Below are positions 53,910-62,703 of a stretch of 64,000 nucleotides of DNA, piece by piece. Source of the stretch: CBFHOS01 sp965657645 (GTDB lineage Bacteria; Pseudomonadota; Alphaproteobacteria; Puniceispirillales; Puniceispirillaceae). How positions within the stretch are numbered: the stretch's first letter is position 1; every line of letters starts with the position of its first letter. Under the pieces are notes generated by a model. The model was not told where the DNA came from. It saw only the letters and a list, made by a program, of their open reading frames with translations, and ran no database searches. The stretch is from contig CBFHOS010000006.1 of NCBI GenBank assembly GCA_965657645.1, positions 21,713 through 85,712 on the forward strand, in the 5' to 3' direction. The position numbers and the translations under genes are program-made.

Positions 53910-54995
53910 TTATTTTTTTAGGTCATACCGGACCAGTGCTTTAAAGACAGATTTCATCGAAATGCTGCCAACACGCTTGCCATTGGTCTCCACAGAAAAG
54001 ATCCGGTCTATGTCGCCTTCGGCTTTTGCAATCAACTCTTCAAGGGACATTCCGCCCTTCACACTGCCATGTGTTGGCTTTGTTTTCATGTCATTTTGCA
54101 TAACCGAGCTCACTTTTAGCACGCGGGCACGGTTAATATCGCTGACAAATTCTTCGATATAAGGATCGGCAGGGTTTAGTAGGATATGCTGTGGTTCGCC
54201 CTGTTGAACGATAAACCCATCCTTAAGAATGACCAGATGATCCGCAAGTTTGAGCGCCTCGTCAAGGTCGTGGGTAATAAAGATAATGGTTTTGTGCAAA
54301 TCTTCCTGAAGCTCTAGTAACAGGTCCTGCATAGAGGTTCGGATCAACGGATCAAGTGCGGAAAACGCCTCATCCATCAGCATGATTTCAGCATTTGAAG
54401 TCAGCGCGCGTGCCAATCCAACGCGCTGTTGCATGCCGCCCGAAAGCTGGTGCGGGTATACCGCTTCATTGCCACCAAGACCGACACGCTCGATCCAGCG
54501 CCTTGCCTCGGTTTCCGCGCCTTGTAAATTTTCGCCGCGCACTTGTGGTGCGAGCAATGCATTTTCTAGAACGGTGCGGTGCGGCAATAGGGCGAATTTT
54601 TGAAACACCATCGACATTTTGGTCTGACGCAGTTGGCGCAGGGCCGCCTGGTCATATTTCATGATGTTATCGCCATCGAGCAAAATTTCACCTGCGGTTG
54701 GTTCGATCAACCGGTTTAGGTGACGGATAAGGGTTGATTTTCCAGACCCCGATAGCCCCATAATCACGGTAATCTGACCATCCGCGATATCAATGTTGAT
54801 ATTGTTCAAACCGATTACATGGCCGGTGTCTCGCTGGACCTCATTTTTATCAATGCCGTCATAAATCATCGGCAGAATTGAGGCCGGGTCGTCACCAAAA
54901 ACCTTGAAAAGGTTGCGCACAGATATTTTCGCGGAACCACCATTATTGACAGTTTCTGAATGCGTGCGTGTTTGTGTTTTACTAGATGAAGGCAA
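53910..54995 (-). CDS. Glycine betaine/proline-type ABC transporter ATPase (ProV/OpuAA-like)
   Basis: The 361-residue product has Walker A G-L-S-G-S-G-K-S-T (80-88), signature L-S-G-G-M-Q-Q (184-190), and Walker B I-M-L-M-D-E-A (204-210). The F-K-V-F-G-D-D-P start is typical of betaine importers. A short C-terminal region (about 290-361) resembles one degenerate CBS module; ProV has two, so osmotic gating may be reduced. The start codon is TTG, with AGGAG eight bases upstream. It lies 17 bases after the permease gene. Confidence 0.9.
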   Translation of the reverse strand: MPSSSKTQTRTHSETVNNGGSAKISVRNLFKVFGDDPASILPMIYDGIDKNEVQRDTGHVIGLNNINIDIADGQITVIMGLSGSGKSTLIRHLNRLIEPTAGEILLDGDNIMKYDQAALRQLRQTKMSMVFQKFALLPHRTVLENALLAPQVRGENLQGAETEARRWIERVGLGGNEAVYPHQLSGGMQQRVGLARALTSNAEIMLMDEAFSALDPLIRTSMQDLLLELQEDLHKTIIFITHDLDEALKLADHLVILKDGFIVQQGEPQHILLNPADPYIEEFVSDINRARVLKVSSVMQNDMKTKPTHGSVKGGMSLEELIAKAEGDIDRIFSVETNGKRVGSISMKSVFKALVRYDLKK

Positions 54996-55012
54996 CGAAA
55001 CAGCTCCTATTC

Positions 55013-56026
55013 CTAAATCTTGCGTGATCCGTCAACGCGGGCCAATGCAGCTTTTGACACCCGATCCAGAATGATGGCCAACAGCACGATGCCGAAACCA
55101 GCAACAAAGCCAACACCAAGCCGCAGGTTATTAATACCATCCAAAACCAGTGTTCCAAGCCCAGGGGCTGAAACCAACGAGGCAATAACCACCATCGCAA
55201 GGCTCATCATAATTGTCTGATTGATGCCCGCCATGATATTTGGCAAAGCCAGCGGTATCTCAACATTTATCAGCTTTTGATTCGATGTCATGCCATAGGC
55301 GTTAGCGGCCTCGATCACGTCCTTATCAACCAATCGGATGCCAAGGTTAGTGAGCCGAATGACAGGAACTATTGAATATAGAATGATCGCTAGGCCATAT
55401 AATTTCGGTTCGGTGATCTTGAACAAGAAAATGAGCGGGATGAGATACACAAAAGTCGGCAATGTTTGCAACATATCGAGTACCGGCGTGATCAGCCGTT
55501 GTGTAGTGTCATTTTTGGACATTAGAATGCCAACCGGGACCCCTATTAGGGTGCATAGCACCGTACAGACAAAAATGATCGACAATGTCTGGATGGCGTA
55601 ACCGTAATGGTCGATAAACAAGAAAAAGACAAAACAGGCAGCAACGAATGAAGTGATGCGCCACGATTTTGCGGAGAATTGAACGCCAAGCATAATGATC
55701 GGCAATAGGCACCACCAGGGCAGGGATGTGAACAATGTCAATGTGCCGTCTAGCGCCCATGAAAGTGGCTGCGTCAACGGATCCAAAAAAAACCGCAAAG
55801 CAGGACGAATGACGAGGAAACTGTCTTCGAGCCACGCTGTTAGATCGCGTGTCTGTGGGATCGCTGCACAGGCATTGTGTAAATTGTCTAGTGACGGAAA
55901 CGGAACGTCCCACCATGCAACTTCTTCGCCCTTTAGCTTGCGAAGGGACATCAGGGATTTTGTTGCACTGGCATCGCACCAATCGCGCAATGCCAACGCA
56001 TCAAAAAGACCGCTATATGTGGCCAT
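55013..56026 (-). CDS. Glycine betaine/proline-type ABC transporter permease (ProW-like)
   Basis: The 337-residue product has a soluble N-terminal region of about 95 residues and then about seven hydrophobic helices. The permease loop E-A-A-N-A-Y-G-M-T-S-N-Q-K-L-I-N-V-E-I-P-L-A-L-P is the contact site for the ATPase. GAGAGGG stands eight bases before the ATG. It is placed between the binding protein and ATPase genes of one importer. Confidence 0.9.
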   Translation of the reverse strand: MATYSGLFDALALRDWCDASATKSLMSLRKLKGEEVAWWDVPFPSLDNLHNACAAIPQTRDLTAWLEDSFLVIRPALRFFLDPLTQPLSWALDGTLTLFTSLPWWCLLPIIMLGVQFSAKSWRITSFVAACFVFFLFIDHYGYAIQTLSIIFVCTVLCTLIGVPVGILMSKNDTTQRLITPVLDMLQTLPTFVYLIPLIFLFKITEPKLYGLAIILYSIVPVIRLTNLGIRLVDKDVIEAANAYGMTSNQKLINVEIPLALPNIMAGINQTIMMSLAMVVIASLVSAPGLGTLVLDGINNLRLGVGFVAGFGIVLLAIILDRVSKAALARVDGSRKI

Positions 56027-56176
56027 ATCAAAGCCCTCTCGTCTAATTGGAATGACGCCACATACATTTGGCCTAGCGTGCCTGTTCGTGACTATCTGGC
56101 TATGGCGCCTTAAATTTAAGGCAGTAGCGATCCGCCGCCATTATGAACAGCGGCGGTGCTATTTGGTTTTATAGGC

Positions 56177-57151
56177 CTATAGAAGCTTTTCTAGTTTCTT
56201 TTTGGCGTCTGCGTTTACCCAACCCAGAATCATGTCACCATGATTGGTCAGCATCCAAGCCGCAGCTTCGTCTGCTGATGCACCATTTTCTTCAACCCAA
56301 TATAGCATTGTGCTGAGGATATCGTTTGGATAAGACATGTTCTTGATGAAATCAGCAACCTCAGGCTCTCGCGCTGCAAAATCAGCAGTGATTGCATTCA
56401 GCACTGGTGCGGCTGGGAAGCCAGATGGGCCAATTTTAGCCGGATCAGCGTCAGCCTTTTGATTGATGGCATGCTGTGCAGGATCAATATCGCCGATGTC
56501 GATCTTGGTCATTTTATATTTACCCAGAACCGCTGTTGGGCCCCAGTAATAGCCAAACCAAGGCTCGTTGTCAGCAAATGCCGCCGCAATCGACGCGCCA
56601 AGGTTTGCACCTGAGCCGTGATCGAATACTTCGATGCCATTGCCTTCTAAATCAAAGACAACTTTCAAATTGTCGTTAACAACACGACAGCCCCATCCAA
56701 CAGGACAATTGTGGAAACGACCGCCAACTTTATCGGGGTTAGCTAGAACACCTTTGATGGTTGCCAACTCTGGGTGCTTTTCGACAAGCGAAGTTGGGAT
56801 CCACCAGCCTTCTTCACCACCATTGGCGAAGACCTGTGAAGCCGTGATGACTTTGCCAGCCGCTTCTAGTTCGCTGTAGACGGGTGCAGAATTCTTCCAT
56901 ACTTCTGGAACGATGTCAGGCTGACCATTTTCTGCAAGCGACGTTACCGCTGGGATTGTGTCAGTTGGGACCACAGTGACGGTGCAACCATAGCCCTCTT
57001 CCAGAACAAACTTAGTCACAGCTGCAAACGCCTCACCAGACGCCCAACCCATTGCACCAACGCTAACCTCTCCGCAATCGGCTTTTGCCACTGAGACATT
57101 CAACGTCATCGCCGCGACTGCGACGCCAAGACCACTAAAAATTTTTTTCAT
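56177..57151 (-). CDS. Quaternary-ammonium-type substrate-binding protein (ProX/OpuAC-like)
   Basis: The 324-residue product has a Sec signal peptide (residues 1-24). The OpuAC fold includes G-A-M-G-W-A-S-G-E, D-I-V-P-E-V-W-K-N, and W-F-G-Y-Y-W-G-P, tryptophan- and tyrosine-rich parts that in relatives form the aromatic cage for a trimethylammonium group. The frame is open to 57244, but GGAGGAAGGAAAG before the ATG at 57151 decides the start. As the first gene, it defines the substrate class of the operon: a betaine-like compound. The exact ligand cannot be read from sequence. Confidence 0.9.
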   Translation of the reverse strand: MKKIFSGLGVAVAAMTLNVSVAKADCGEVSVGAMGWASGEAFAAVTKFVLEEGYGCTVTVVPTDTIPAVTSLAENGQPDIVPEVWKNSAPVYSELEAAGKVITASQVFANGGEEGWWIPTSLVEKHPELATIKGVLANPDKVGGRFHNCPVGWGCRVVNDNLKVVFDLEGNGIEVFDHGSGANLGASIAAAFADNEPWFGYYWGPTAVLGKYKMTKIDIGDIDPAQHAINQKADADPAKIGPSGFPAAPVLNAITADFAAREPEVADFIKNMSYPNDILSTMLYWVEENGASADEAAAWMLTNHGDMILGWVNADAKKKLEKLL

Positions 57152-57471
57152 AACTTTCCTTCCTCCCGTTAAGGCAAGCTTCAAACATGGTTTATTATAT
57201 GCTCGCACTTTTACTTTAATGCTCTTTTGAGCATTGCTATTCAAGCTTTAGTATCGAGTATCTTTACATAGTTTTTCAAGATTCTAAAACGTTGTGCGTC
57301 ACTTTTTGTTTTGATTACACCGAATCTGGCGTGATAATAACAGGTGGCGCGTGAGCGGTGCACGACACAAAATCACAAGCATCCGCTAGATTTACCACTC
57401 TAGCTAGGGTAGGCATAACGGAGCTAAGGTAGGCATTACGGCCAAGTGGGGCATTACCGCCATTTCACGCA
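57152..57471. other. Divergent region with three 20-bp direct repeats upstream of amiC
   Basis: No gene is present. Three successive 20-base units start at 57401, 57421 and 57441. The first two share AGCTARGGTAGGCATWACG, and the third is degenerate. The unit length equals about two helical turns. The left part is AT-rich and should hold the promoter of the importer operon; no specific motif could be assigned. Confidence 0.65.
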
Positions 57472-58902
57472 TTGACTGGCAGAGGGATATCGAAATTATT
57501 GTTTCCTGTGATTTGTTCATCAACATTGAGGCCTGTTTCCATCACAATAGCTAGCATACGCCATCTTCGTGCGACGATCGGCCGGTTGGTTGGCTTATTT
57601 GCAATGCTATTTGTTTGGCTGGGCCTCAGCGCACCAGTGCTCGCGGCGGAAAACACCGTCATCGGCATGCGCCTTGGATCGGTCGAGGTCGCGGGTGCTC
57701 AAGCATTGCGGGTGGTTATCGAAACCAAAGATCCGGCGACCGCCAAGCTCAGTGTGCTTCATGCCCCCTATAGATTAGTTGTTGATATGAACAATACTGA
57801 TTGGGCTATTCCCAATCTGGCAAAGTCGGGTGGCCTGTCGCGGGCACCGGCGATGGCCTATCGTTTTGGCAATCCGGTTCCAGGAACTGGCCGTTTGGTG
57901 ATCGAACTATCCCAGCCAGCCGCGCCAGTTCGGGCCTTTGCGCTGGCCCCTAATGGTGGTGGGCATCGGTTGGTCATTGATCTGGTTGATCGCGGTCAAA
58001 CGGCCTTTCAGGTGGCGGCCGAGGCCTTGCGCAAAAGCGGCCCGACTGTATTTGGTGGCGGTGATGATGCCGGTTCGGCTAGCGTTTCGATAACCAAACC
58101 AGTAACCCCCGCGACGGTAAAAGTAGTTCGCCAAAACCCCGCGACACCCGTGCCGAGCAAATTGGCCGCCGGTGAGCGCTATGTTGATATCACCATGCCT
58201 GGGAAAAAGCCGCGCCGCTGGATTGTCTTTATTGATGCTGGACATGGCGGCAAGGATCCCGGGGCAATTGGACATTCGGGGTCAAAGGAAAAGGACATCA
58301 CCTTGGCCGCGGCATTGGAATTGGCGCGGCAATTGCGGGCTACGGGCCGGGTGCAACCTGTGCTGGCACGCGACAGTGACTATTATCTGAAATTGCGCCA
58401 ACGCATTAATCTTGCGCGCAAACGTAACGCTGACCTGTTTATCTCGTTGCATGCCGATAGTGCCACCGTATCAACGGCGCACGGTATCTCGGTCTTTACC
58501 CTGTCTGATACGGCGTCGGATAAAGAGGCGGCGGCGCTTGCCCGCAAAGAAAACAAAGCGGATCTTATCGGCGGCCCAGATCTGGGTGTTGAGGATCCCG
58601 AGGCGGCGAACGAGCTATTGCGGATGTTCCAGCGGGAATCAATGAACCAATCCACGCATTTTGCCAGTGCAATCCTGCGGGAAATCAGGGATTTGCCGGG
58701 CGGTGATCGTCGTGGCCATCGTTTTGCCGGATTTGCCGTGTTAAAAGCTCCTGACATGCCATCGGTGCTGGTCGAGATGGGCTTTATGTCCAATCGCAAG
58801 GATGAGGCTAATCTGAAGAAAAAATCCTACCGCCGAGAGCTTGCCAAGCGTTTGACGAGAGCGGTGATCAATTATTTGTCTGAGAATGGACCCGATATTT
58901 AA
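57472..58902 (+). CDS. amiC: N-acetylmuramoyl-L-alanine amidase (AmiC type)
   Basis: The 476-residue product has a signal region (hydrophobic about 37-58). An AMIN domain (about 62-165) binds peptidoglycan or the septum, and a linker follows. The amidase_3 catalytic domain starts from about 248: I-D-A-G-H-G-G-K-D-P-G-A-I-G, S-L-H-A-D-S, and E-M-G-F-M-S-N supply zinc ligands and catalytic glutamate. It cleaves septal peptidoglycan during division. The start is uncertain: the frame opens with a TTG at 57472, and GTG or TTG codons downstream are possible; no good ribosome site is seen. The stop overlaps the mrcA start (TAATG). Confidence 0.9.
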   Translation: MTGRGISKLLFPVICSSTLRPVSITIASIRHLRATIGRLVGLFAMLFVWLGLSAPVLAAENTVIGMRLGSVEVAGAQALRVVIETKDPATAKLSVLHAPYRLVVDMNNTDWAIPNLAKSGGLSRAPAMAYRFGNPVPGTGRLVIELSQPAAPVRAFALAPNGGGHRLVIDLVDRGQTAFQVAAEALRKSGPTVFGGGDDAGSASVSITKPVTPATVKVVRQNPATPVPSKLAAGERYVDITMPGKKPRRWIVFIDAGHGGKDPGAIGHSGSKEKDITLAAALELARQLRATGRVQPVLARDSDYYLKLRQRINLARKRNADLFISLHADSATVSTAHGISVFTLSDTASDKEAAALARKENKADLIGGPDLGVEDPEAANELLRMFQRESMNQSTHFASAILREIRDLPGGDRRGHRFAGFAVLKAPDMPSVLVEMGFMSNRKDEANLKKKSYRRELAKRLTRAVINYLSENGPDI

Positions 58903-61421
58903 TGAAACTGGGTAATGACGCAGAAATCATCGAAGAGCCAGCGGCCGAGAAACGCCCGCAACGCTCTTTCTTTGTGCGGTTTCTCCGGTTGTTTTCAGTT
59001 CTGATGAGTTTGATTTTTCTTGCCGGAATAGCAGGGGTTGGCGGGGTTTTATGGGTGTTCTGGTCCTATGGTAAGGATCTGCCAGACTATCACCAGCTCG
59101 CTAAATATGAGCCGCCAGTGGCCACGCGTATTCACGCTGGCGATGGTGCGTTACTGGCTGAATATGCGAATGAAAAACGGTTGTTTGTGCCGGTTGCCGC
59201 GATCCCTCCTAAATTGATCCAAGCCTTTATTTCGGCTGAGGATAAGGCGTTTTACGCACATTTTGGTGTTGATATTCGGGCATTGGTGCGGGCGTCCATT
59301 ACTAATGTTGTCAATTACGGCCGCGGTCGCCGCCCAATTGGTGCCTCGACCATTACCCAGCAGGTTACGAAAAACTTCCTGCTCACTAACGAAGTCTCAA
59401 TTGATCGCAAAATCAAAGAAGCGATCTTGTCATTGCGGATGGAACGCGCCTTTACCAAAGACCAGATTTTGGCGCTGTATCTGAATGAAATCTATCTTGG
59501 CTATGGGTCTTATGGTGTGGCCGCGGCGGCGTTGAATTACTTTGACAAGGCGCTGGACCAGCTAACCCTTGCCGAGGTTGCCTATCTCGCGGCATTGCCC
59601 AAAGCGCCCGCCAATTATCACCCGATCCGCAAGACCGCGGCGGCGGTGGGGCGGCGCAATTGGGTGCTAAAGGAAATGGCGCAGAACGGTTTTGTTACCG
59701 AAGAAGAGGCCAAAGAGGCGGCGGCACAGCCTCTCACAATCGCCACCCAGACGGGCTTTGACAGGGCTGATGCACCTTATTTCACCGAAGAAGTACGGCG
59801 CGCGGTGATGCGGGAATTTGGCGAAAAAATGCTGTATGGCGGCGGTCTGTCAGTCCGCACGACGATTGATCCAACGCTTCAGGCGGCGGCGCGTACGGCG
59901 TTGGAACAGGGGCTTGAGGCGCTCGACAGACGTCAGGGGTGGCGCGGCCCACTGGATAATATCGCCGATTTGGCCGGTAATACCAAGGCCGTGGATGAGG
60001 TTTTGAAAAAGCATCAAAGCCGGATGTTGCCAAACCATTATGCCGCGCTGGTCAATGAAGTCTCCGCCGATGGGGCAGAGATTTATGTTGAGGGCAAGGC
60101 GGCGCATATTCCGTTCAAGCTCGCATTCTGGGCCTATCCACCGCGTGATGCAGACGGTGTCAGGCCGCAACCACTCCGTGATCTTCGCAAGGCGATTAAG
60201 GTCGGCGATGTGGTCATGGTACAGCCGCCAGAATTCACCCCCGATTTGATCCGCAATGGCTTTGTGCCGGCGGAAAATGATTACTCTTTGTCACAACGGC
60301 CATTGGTGGAAGGGGCGATTGTTGCGCTGGATCCACATACCGGCCGGCTATTGGCGATGAGCGGCGGCTATAACTATGCCGATTCAGAATTTAACCGGGC
60401 GGTCCAAGCCCAGCGTCAGCCCGGATCGGCGTTCAAACCATTTGTTTATCTGGCGGCGCTGGATGGCGGTTATACGCCGACCACCCGTATTTTAGATGCG
60501 CCGCTGGTGGTTGATCAGGGGCAGGGCAAACCGAAATGGAAACCGGCAAACTACACAAGGCGGTTTTACGGCCCGTCAATCATGCGCGTGGGTATCGAGA
60601 AATCGCGGAACCTGATGACGGCGCGTCTGGCGATGAATATCGGCATGGAACAGGTGCAGGATTACGCCCGCCGCTTTGGTCTGAATGACAATTTGCCGCC
60701 GTTATTGTCGATGTCGCTTGGCGCTGGCGAGACCACCTTGCTGCGTCTTACCGCGGCCTATGGAATGCTGGTGAATGGTGGCAAGAAAATTACACCTAGC
60801 CTGATTGATCGGATCCAAGACCGCAATGGGACGACTTTGTTCCGCCATGATGGCCGTGATTGCGCCGACTGTCAGGCCGTACAGGGATGGGCCAATCAGG
60901 ACATACCGGAACTAGACGATATCCGCCCGCAATTAACTGAACCTGCCTCGGCCTTTCAGATGGTATCGATGCTCGAGGGTGTCGTACAGCGCGGCACAGG
61001 ACGCCGGATTGCCGAACTCAATCTTGCGGTTGCGGGCAAAACCGGCACCACCAATGACAATACCAATGGTTGGTTTATTGGCTTTACCCCTGATCTTGCG
61101 GTTGGCGTGTTTGTTGGCTATGACACCCCGCGCCAGCTGGGTAAGAGCGAAACCGGTTCAACCGTTGCGGTTCCTATCTTTGGTGACTTTATGGCACGTG
61201 CACAGGCCGGAAAGCCAGTGATACCATTCCGCCGTCCTAATGGTATGACGATCATTCCGGTACATGCTGATACTGGCGAGCGGGTTTTGCCAACGCATGC
61301 AAAAGCCATTCTAGAAGTGTTCAAGCCGGGCCAGCGTCCGGGCGGTAAATTGATCGATGTGCCGGGGGCTATACCGCGCAACGCGGATGATGAGGAACTC
61401 GCCACTGAAGGGTTGTATTAG
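58902..61421 (+). CDS. mrcA: Bifunctional penicillin-binding protein 1A
   Basis: The 839-residue product has one membrane helix (about 31-54). The glycosyltransferase domain carries Glu113 in A-E-D-K-A-F-Y and G-A-S-T-I-T-Q-Q. The transpeptidase domain has S-x-x-K at Ser509/Lys512 (G-S-A-F-K-P), S-R-N, and K-T-G-T. It polymerises and cross-links peptidoglycan outside the inner membrane. Coupled to amiC by one-base overlap, it forms the amiC-mrcA pair common in alphaproteobacteria, with prfB next. Confidence 0.96.
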   Translation: MKLGNDAEIIEEPAAEKRPQRSFFVRFLRLFSVLMSLIFLAGIAGVGGVLWVFWSYGKDLPDYHQLAKYEPPVATRIHAGDGALLAEYANEKRLFVPVAAIPPKLIQAFISAEDKAFYAHFGVDIRALVRASITNVVNYGRGRRPIGASTITQQVTKNFLLTNEVSIDRKIKEAILSLRMERAFTKDQILALYLNEIYLGYGSYGVAAAALNYFDKALDQLTLAEVAYLAALPKAPANYHPIRKTAAAVGRRNWVLKEMAQNGFVTEEEAKEAAAQPLTIATQTGFDRADAPYFTEEVRRAVMREFGEKMLYGGGLSVRTTIDPTLQAAARTALEQGLEALDRRQGWRGPLDNIADLAGNTKAVDEVLKKHQSRMLPNHYAALVNEVSADGAEIYVEGKAAHIPFKLAFWAYPPRDADGVRPQPLRDLRKAIKVGDVVMVQPPEFTPDLIRNGFVPAENDYSLSQRPLVEGAIVALDPHTGRLLAMSGGYNYADSEFNRAVQAQRQPGSAFKPFVYLAALDGGYTPTTRILDAPLVVDQGQGKPKWKPANYTRRFYGPSIMRVGIEKSRNLMTARLAMNIGMEQVQDYARRFGLNDNLPPLLSMSLGAGETTLLRLTAAYGMLVNGGKKITPSLIDRIQDRNGTTLFRHDGRDCADCQAVQGWANQDIPELDDIRPQLTEPASAFQMVSMLEGVVQRGTGRRIAELNLAVAGKTGTTNDNTNGWFIGFTPDLAVGVFVGYDTPRQLGKSETGSTVAVPIFGDFMARAQAGKPVIPFRRPNGMTIIPVHADTGERVLPTHAKAILEVFKPGQRPGGKLIDVPGAIPRNADDEELATEGLY

Positions 61422-61423
61422 CA

Positions 61424-61473
61424 CTGGGCAGGTGCTGGGCAGGTGCTGGGCAGGTGGTCATTGGGCAGGTGGC
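61424..61473 (+). repeat. 11-bp tandem repeat between mrcA and prfB
   Basis: CTGGGCAGGTG occurs three times without gap (61424-61456), with a diverged fourth copy after a three-base break. It starts right after the mrcA stop. No stem-loop is formed. Confidence 0.85.
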
Positions 61474-61578
61474 CTTGAGGCTTGTCATCCGTCCTCCTGC
61501 GGGGTAGGAATGCTACCTACGATTTACCGCCCCTAACCGTATTCATTACCCTATTTGGGGGCAGAGCAAGAGGCACAG

Positions 61579-62679
61579 ATGCAAGCCGAAACGCAGGCAA
61601 AAATTGACGCAATCACCGCAACCATTGAATTGCTCCATCGCCATGTGAATTTTGACGAGGCGACTGCGCGTCTGGCCGAGCTAGAGACCCTCAGCACAGC
61701 TGGCGATTTCTGGAACGACCAAGCCAAAGCGCAGAGCGCGATGCGCGAGAAAAACCAGATTGAACGCCAGCTAACAATGATCTCATCATTGCAGAGCGAG
61801 ATGGATGATGCGGTCGGTCTGATCGAGCTTGGGCAGATGGAAAATGACGAAGACATCGTCGCCGAAGCCGAAGCCGCCTTGAGTGATTTGGTGACACTTG
61901 CAGAAAAACGCCAGCTTGAAAGCCTGTTATCTGGCGAGGCTGATGGCAATGATTGCTTTCTTGAAATTCACGCAGGCGCTGGCGGCACAGAGGCACAGGA
62001 TTGGGCCCAGATGTTGCAGAGAATGTATGCGCGTTGGTGTGAAAATCGCGGCTTTCGTCTACAAATTATCGAGGAAAGCGCGGGCGAAGAGGCCGGTATC
62101 AAATCGATCACAATGCGGATTGATGGCGAGAATGCCTATGGCTGGCTAAAAACCGAGTCTGGTGTTCACCGGCTTGTGCGGATATCCCCGTTTGATAGCT
62201 CGGCCCGCCGCCACACTAGCTTTGCTAGCGCGTGGATCTATCCTGTTGTCGACGATAATATCGAGATCGAGATCGAAGATAAGGACTTGCGGATTGATAC
62301 CTACCGCGCGTCCGGTGCAGGCGGTCAGCACGTCAATAAAACAGATTCCGCCATTCGCATCACGCATTTGCCAACGAATATCGTCGTGCAATGCCAGAAT
62401 GACCGCTCGCAACACCGCAATCGGGCAACCGCCTTTAACATGCTAAAGGCGCGTTTATACGAATTGGAACTGCAAAAGCGCGAGGATGCGGCCTCTGACG
62501 CGGCGGCGGGTAAAACCGATATTGGCTGGGGCAACCAGATCCGATCCTATGTTTTGCACCCCTACCAGATGGTCAAGGATTTGCGCACCAATGTTGAAAA
62601 AGGCAATGCCGCTGGCGTGCTGGATGGTGATCTCGATGAATTTGTCGAGGCTAGTCTTGCCGCCCGCGTTGGTAATTAA
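61579..62679 (+). CDS. prfB: Peptide chain release factor 2
   Basis: The 366-residue product recognises UGA and UAA stops. S-P-F at 203-205 is the RF2 codon-recognition tripeptide, and G-G-Q at 248-250 triggers peptide release. The frame runs through without the +1 programmed frameshift known in E. coli, consistent with alphaproteobacterial RF2. The frame opens with a TTG at 61555, but AGAGG six bases before the ATG at 61579 favours that start. It follows mrcA. Confidence 0.96.
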   Translation: MQAETQAKIDAITATIELLHRHVNFDEATARLAELETLSTAGDFWNDQAKAQSAMREKNQIERQLTMISSLQSEMDDAVGLIELGQMENDEDIVAEAEAALSDLVTLAEKRQLESLLSGEADGNDCFLEIHAGAGGTEAQDWAQMLQRMYARWCENRGFRLQIIEESAGEEAGIKSITMRIDGENAYGWLKTESGVHRLVRISPFDSSARRHTSFASAWIYPVVDDNIEIEIEDKDLRIDTYRASGAGGQHVNKTDSAIRITHLPTNIVVQCQNDRSQHRNRATAFNMLKARLYELELQKREDAASDAAAGKTDIGWGNQIRSYVLHPYQMVKDLRTNVEKGNAAGVLDGDLDEFVEASLAARVGN

Positions 62680-62703
62680 CCAGGCACTGGTGATTATGAA
62701 ACC

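Noticed and set aside
61579..61700. Programmed frameshift in prfB
   Set aside because: The reading frame is continuous from the start to G-G-Q; no in-frame TGA interrupts it.
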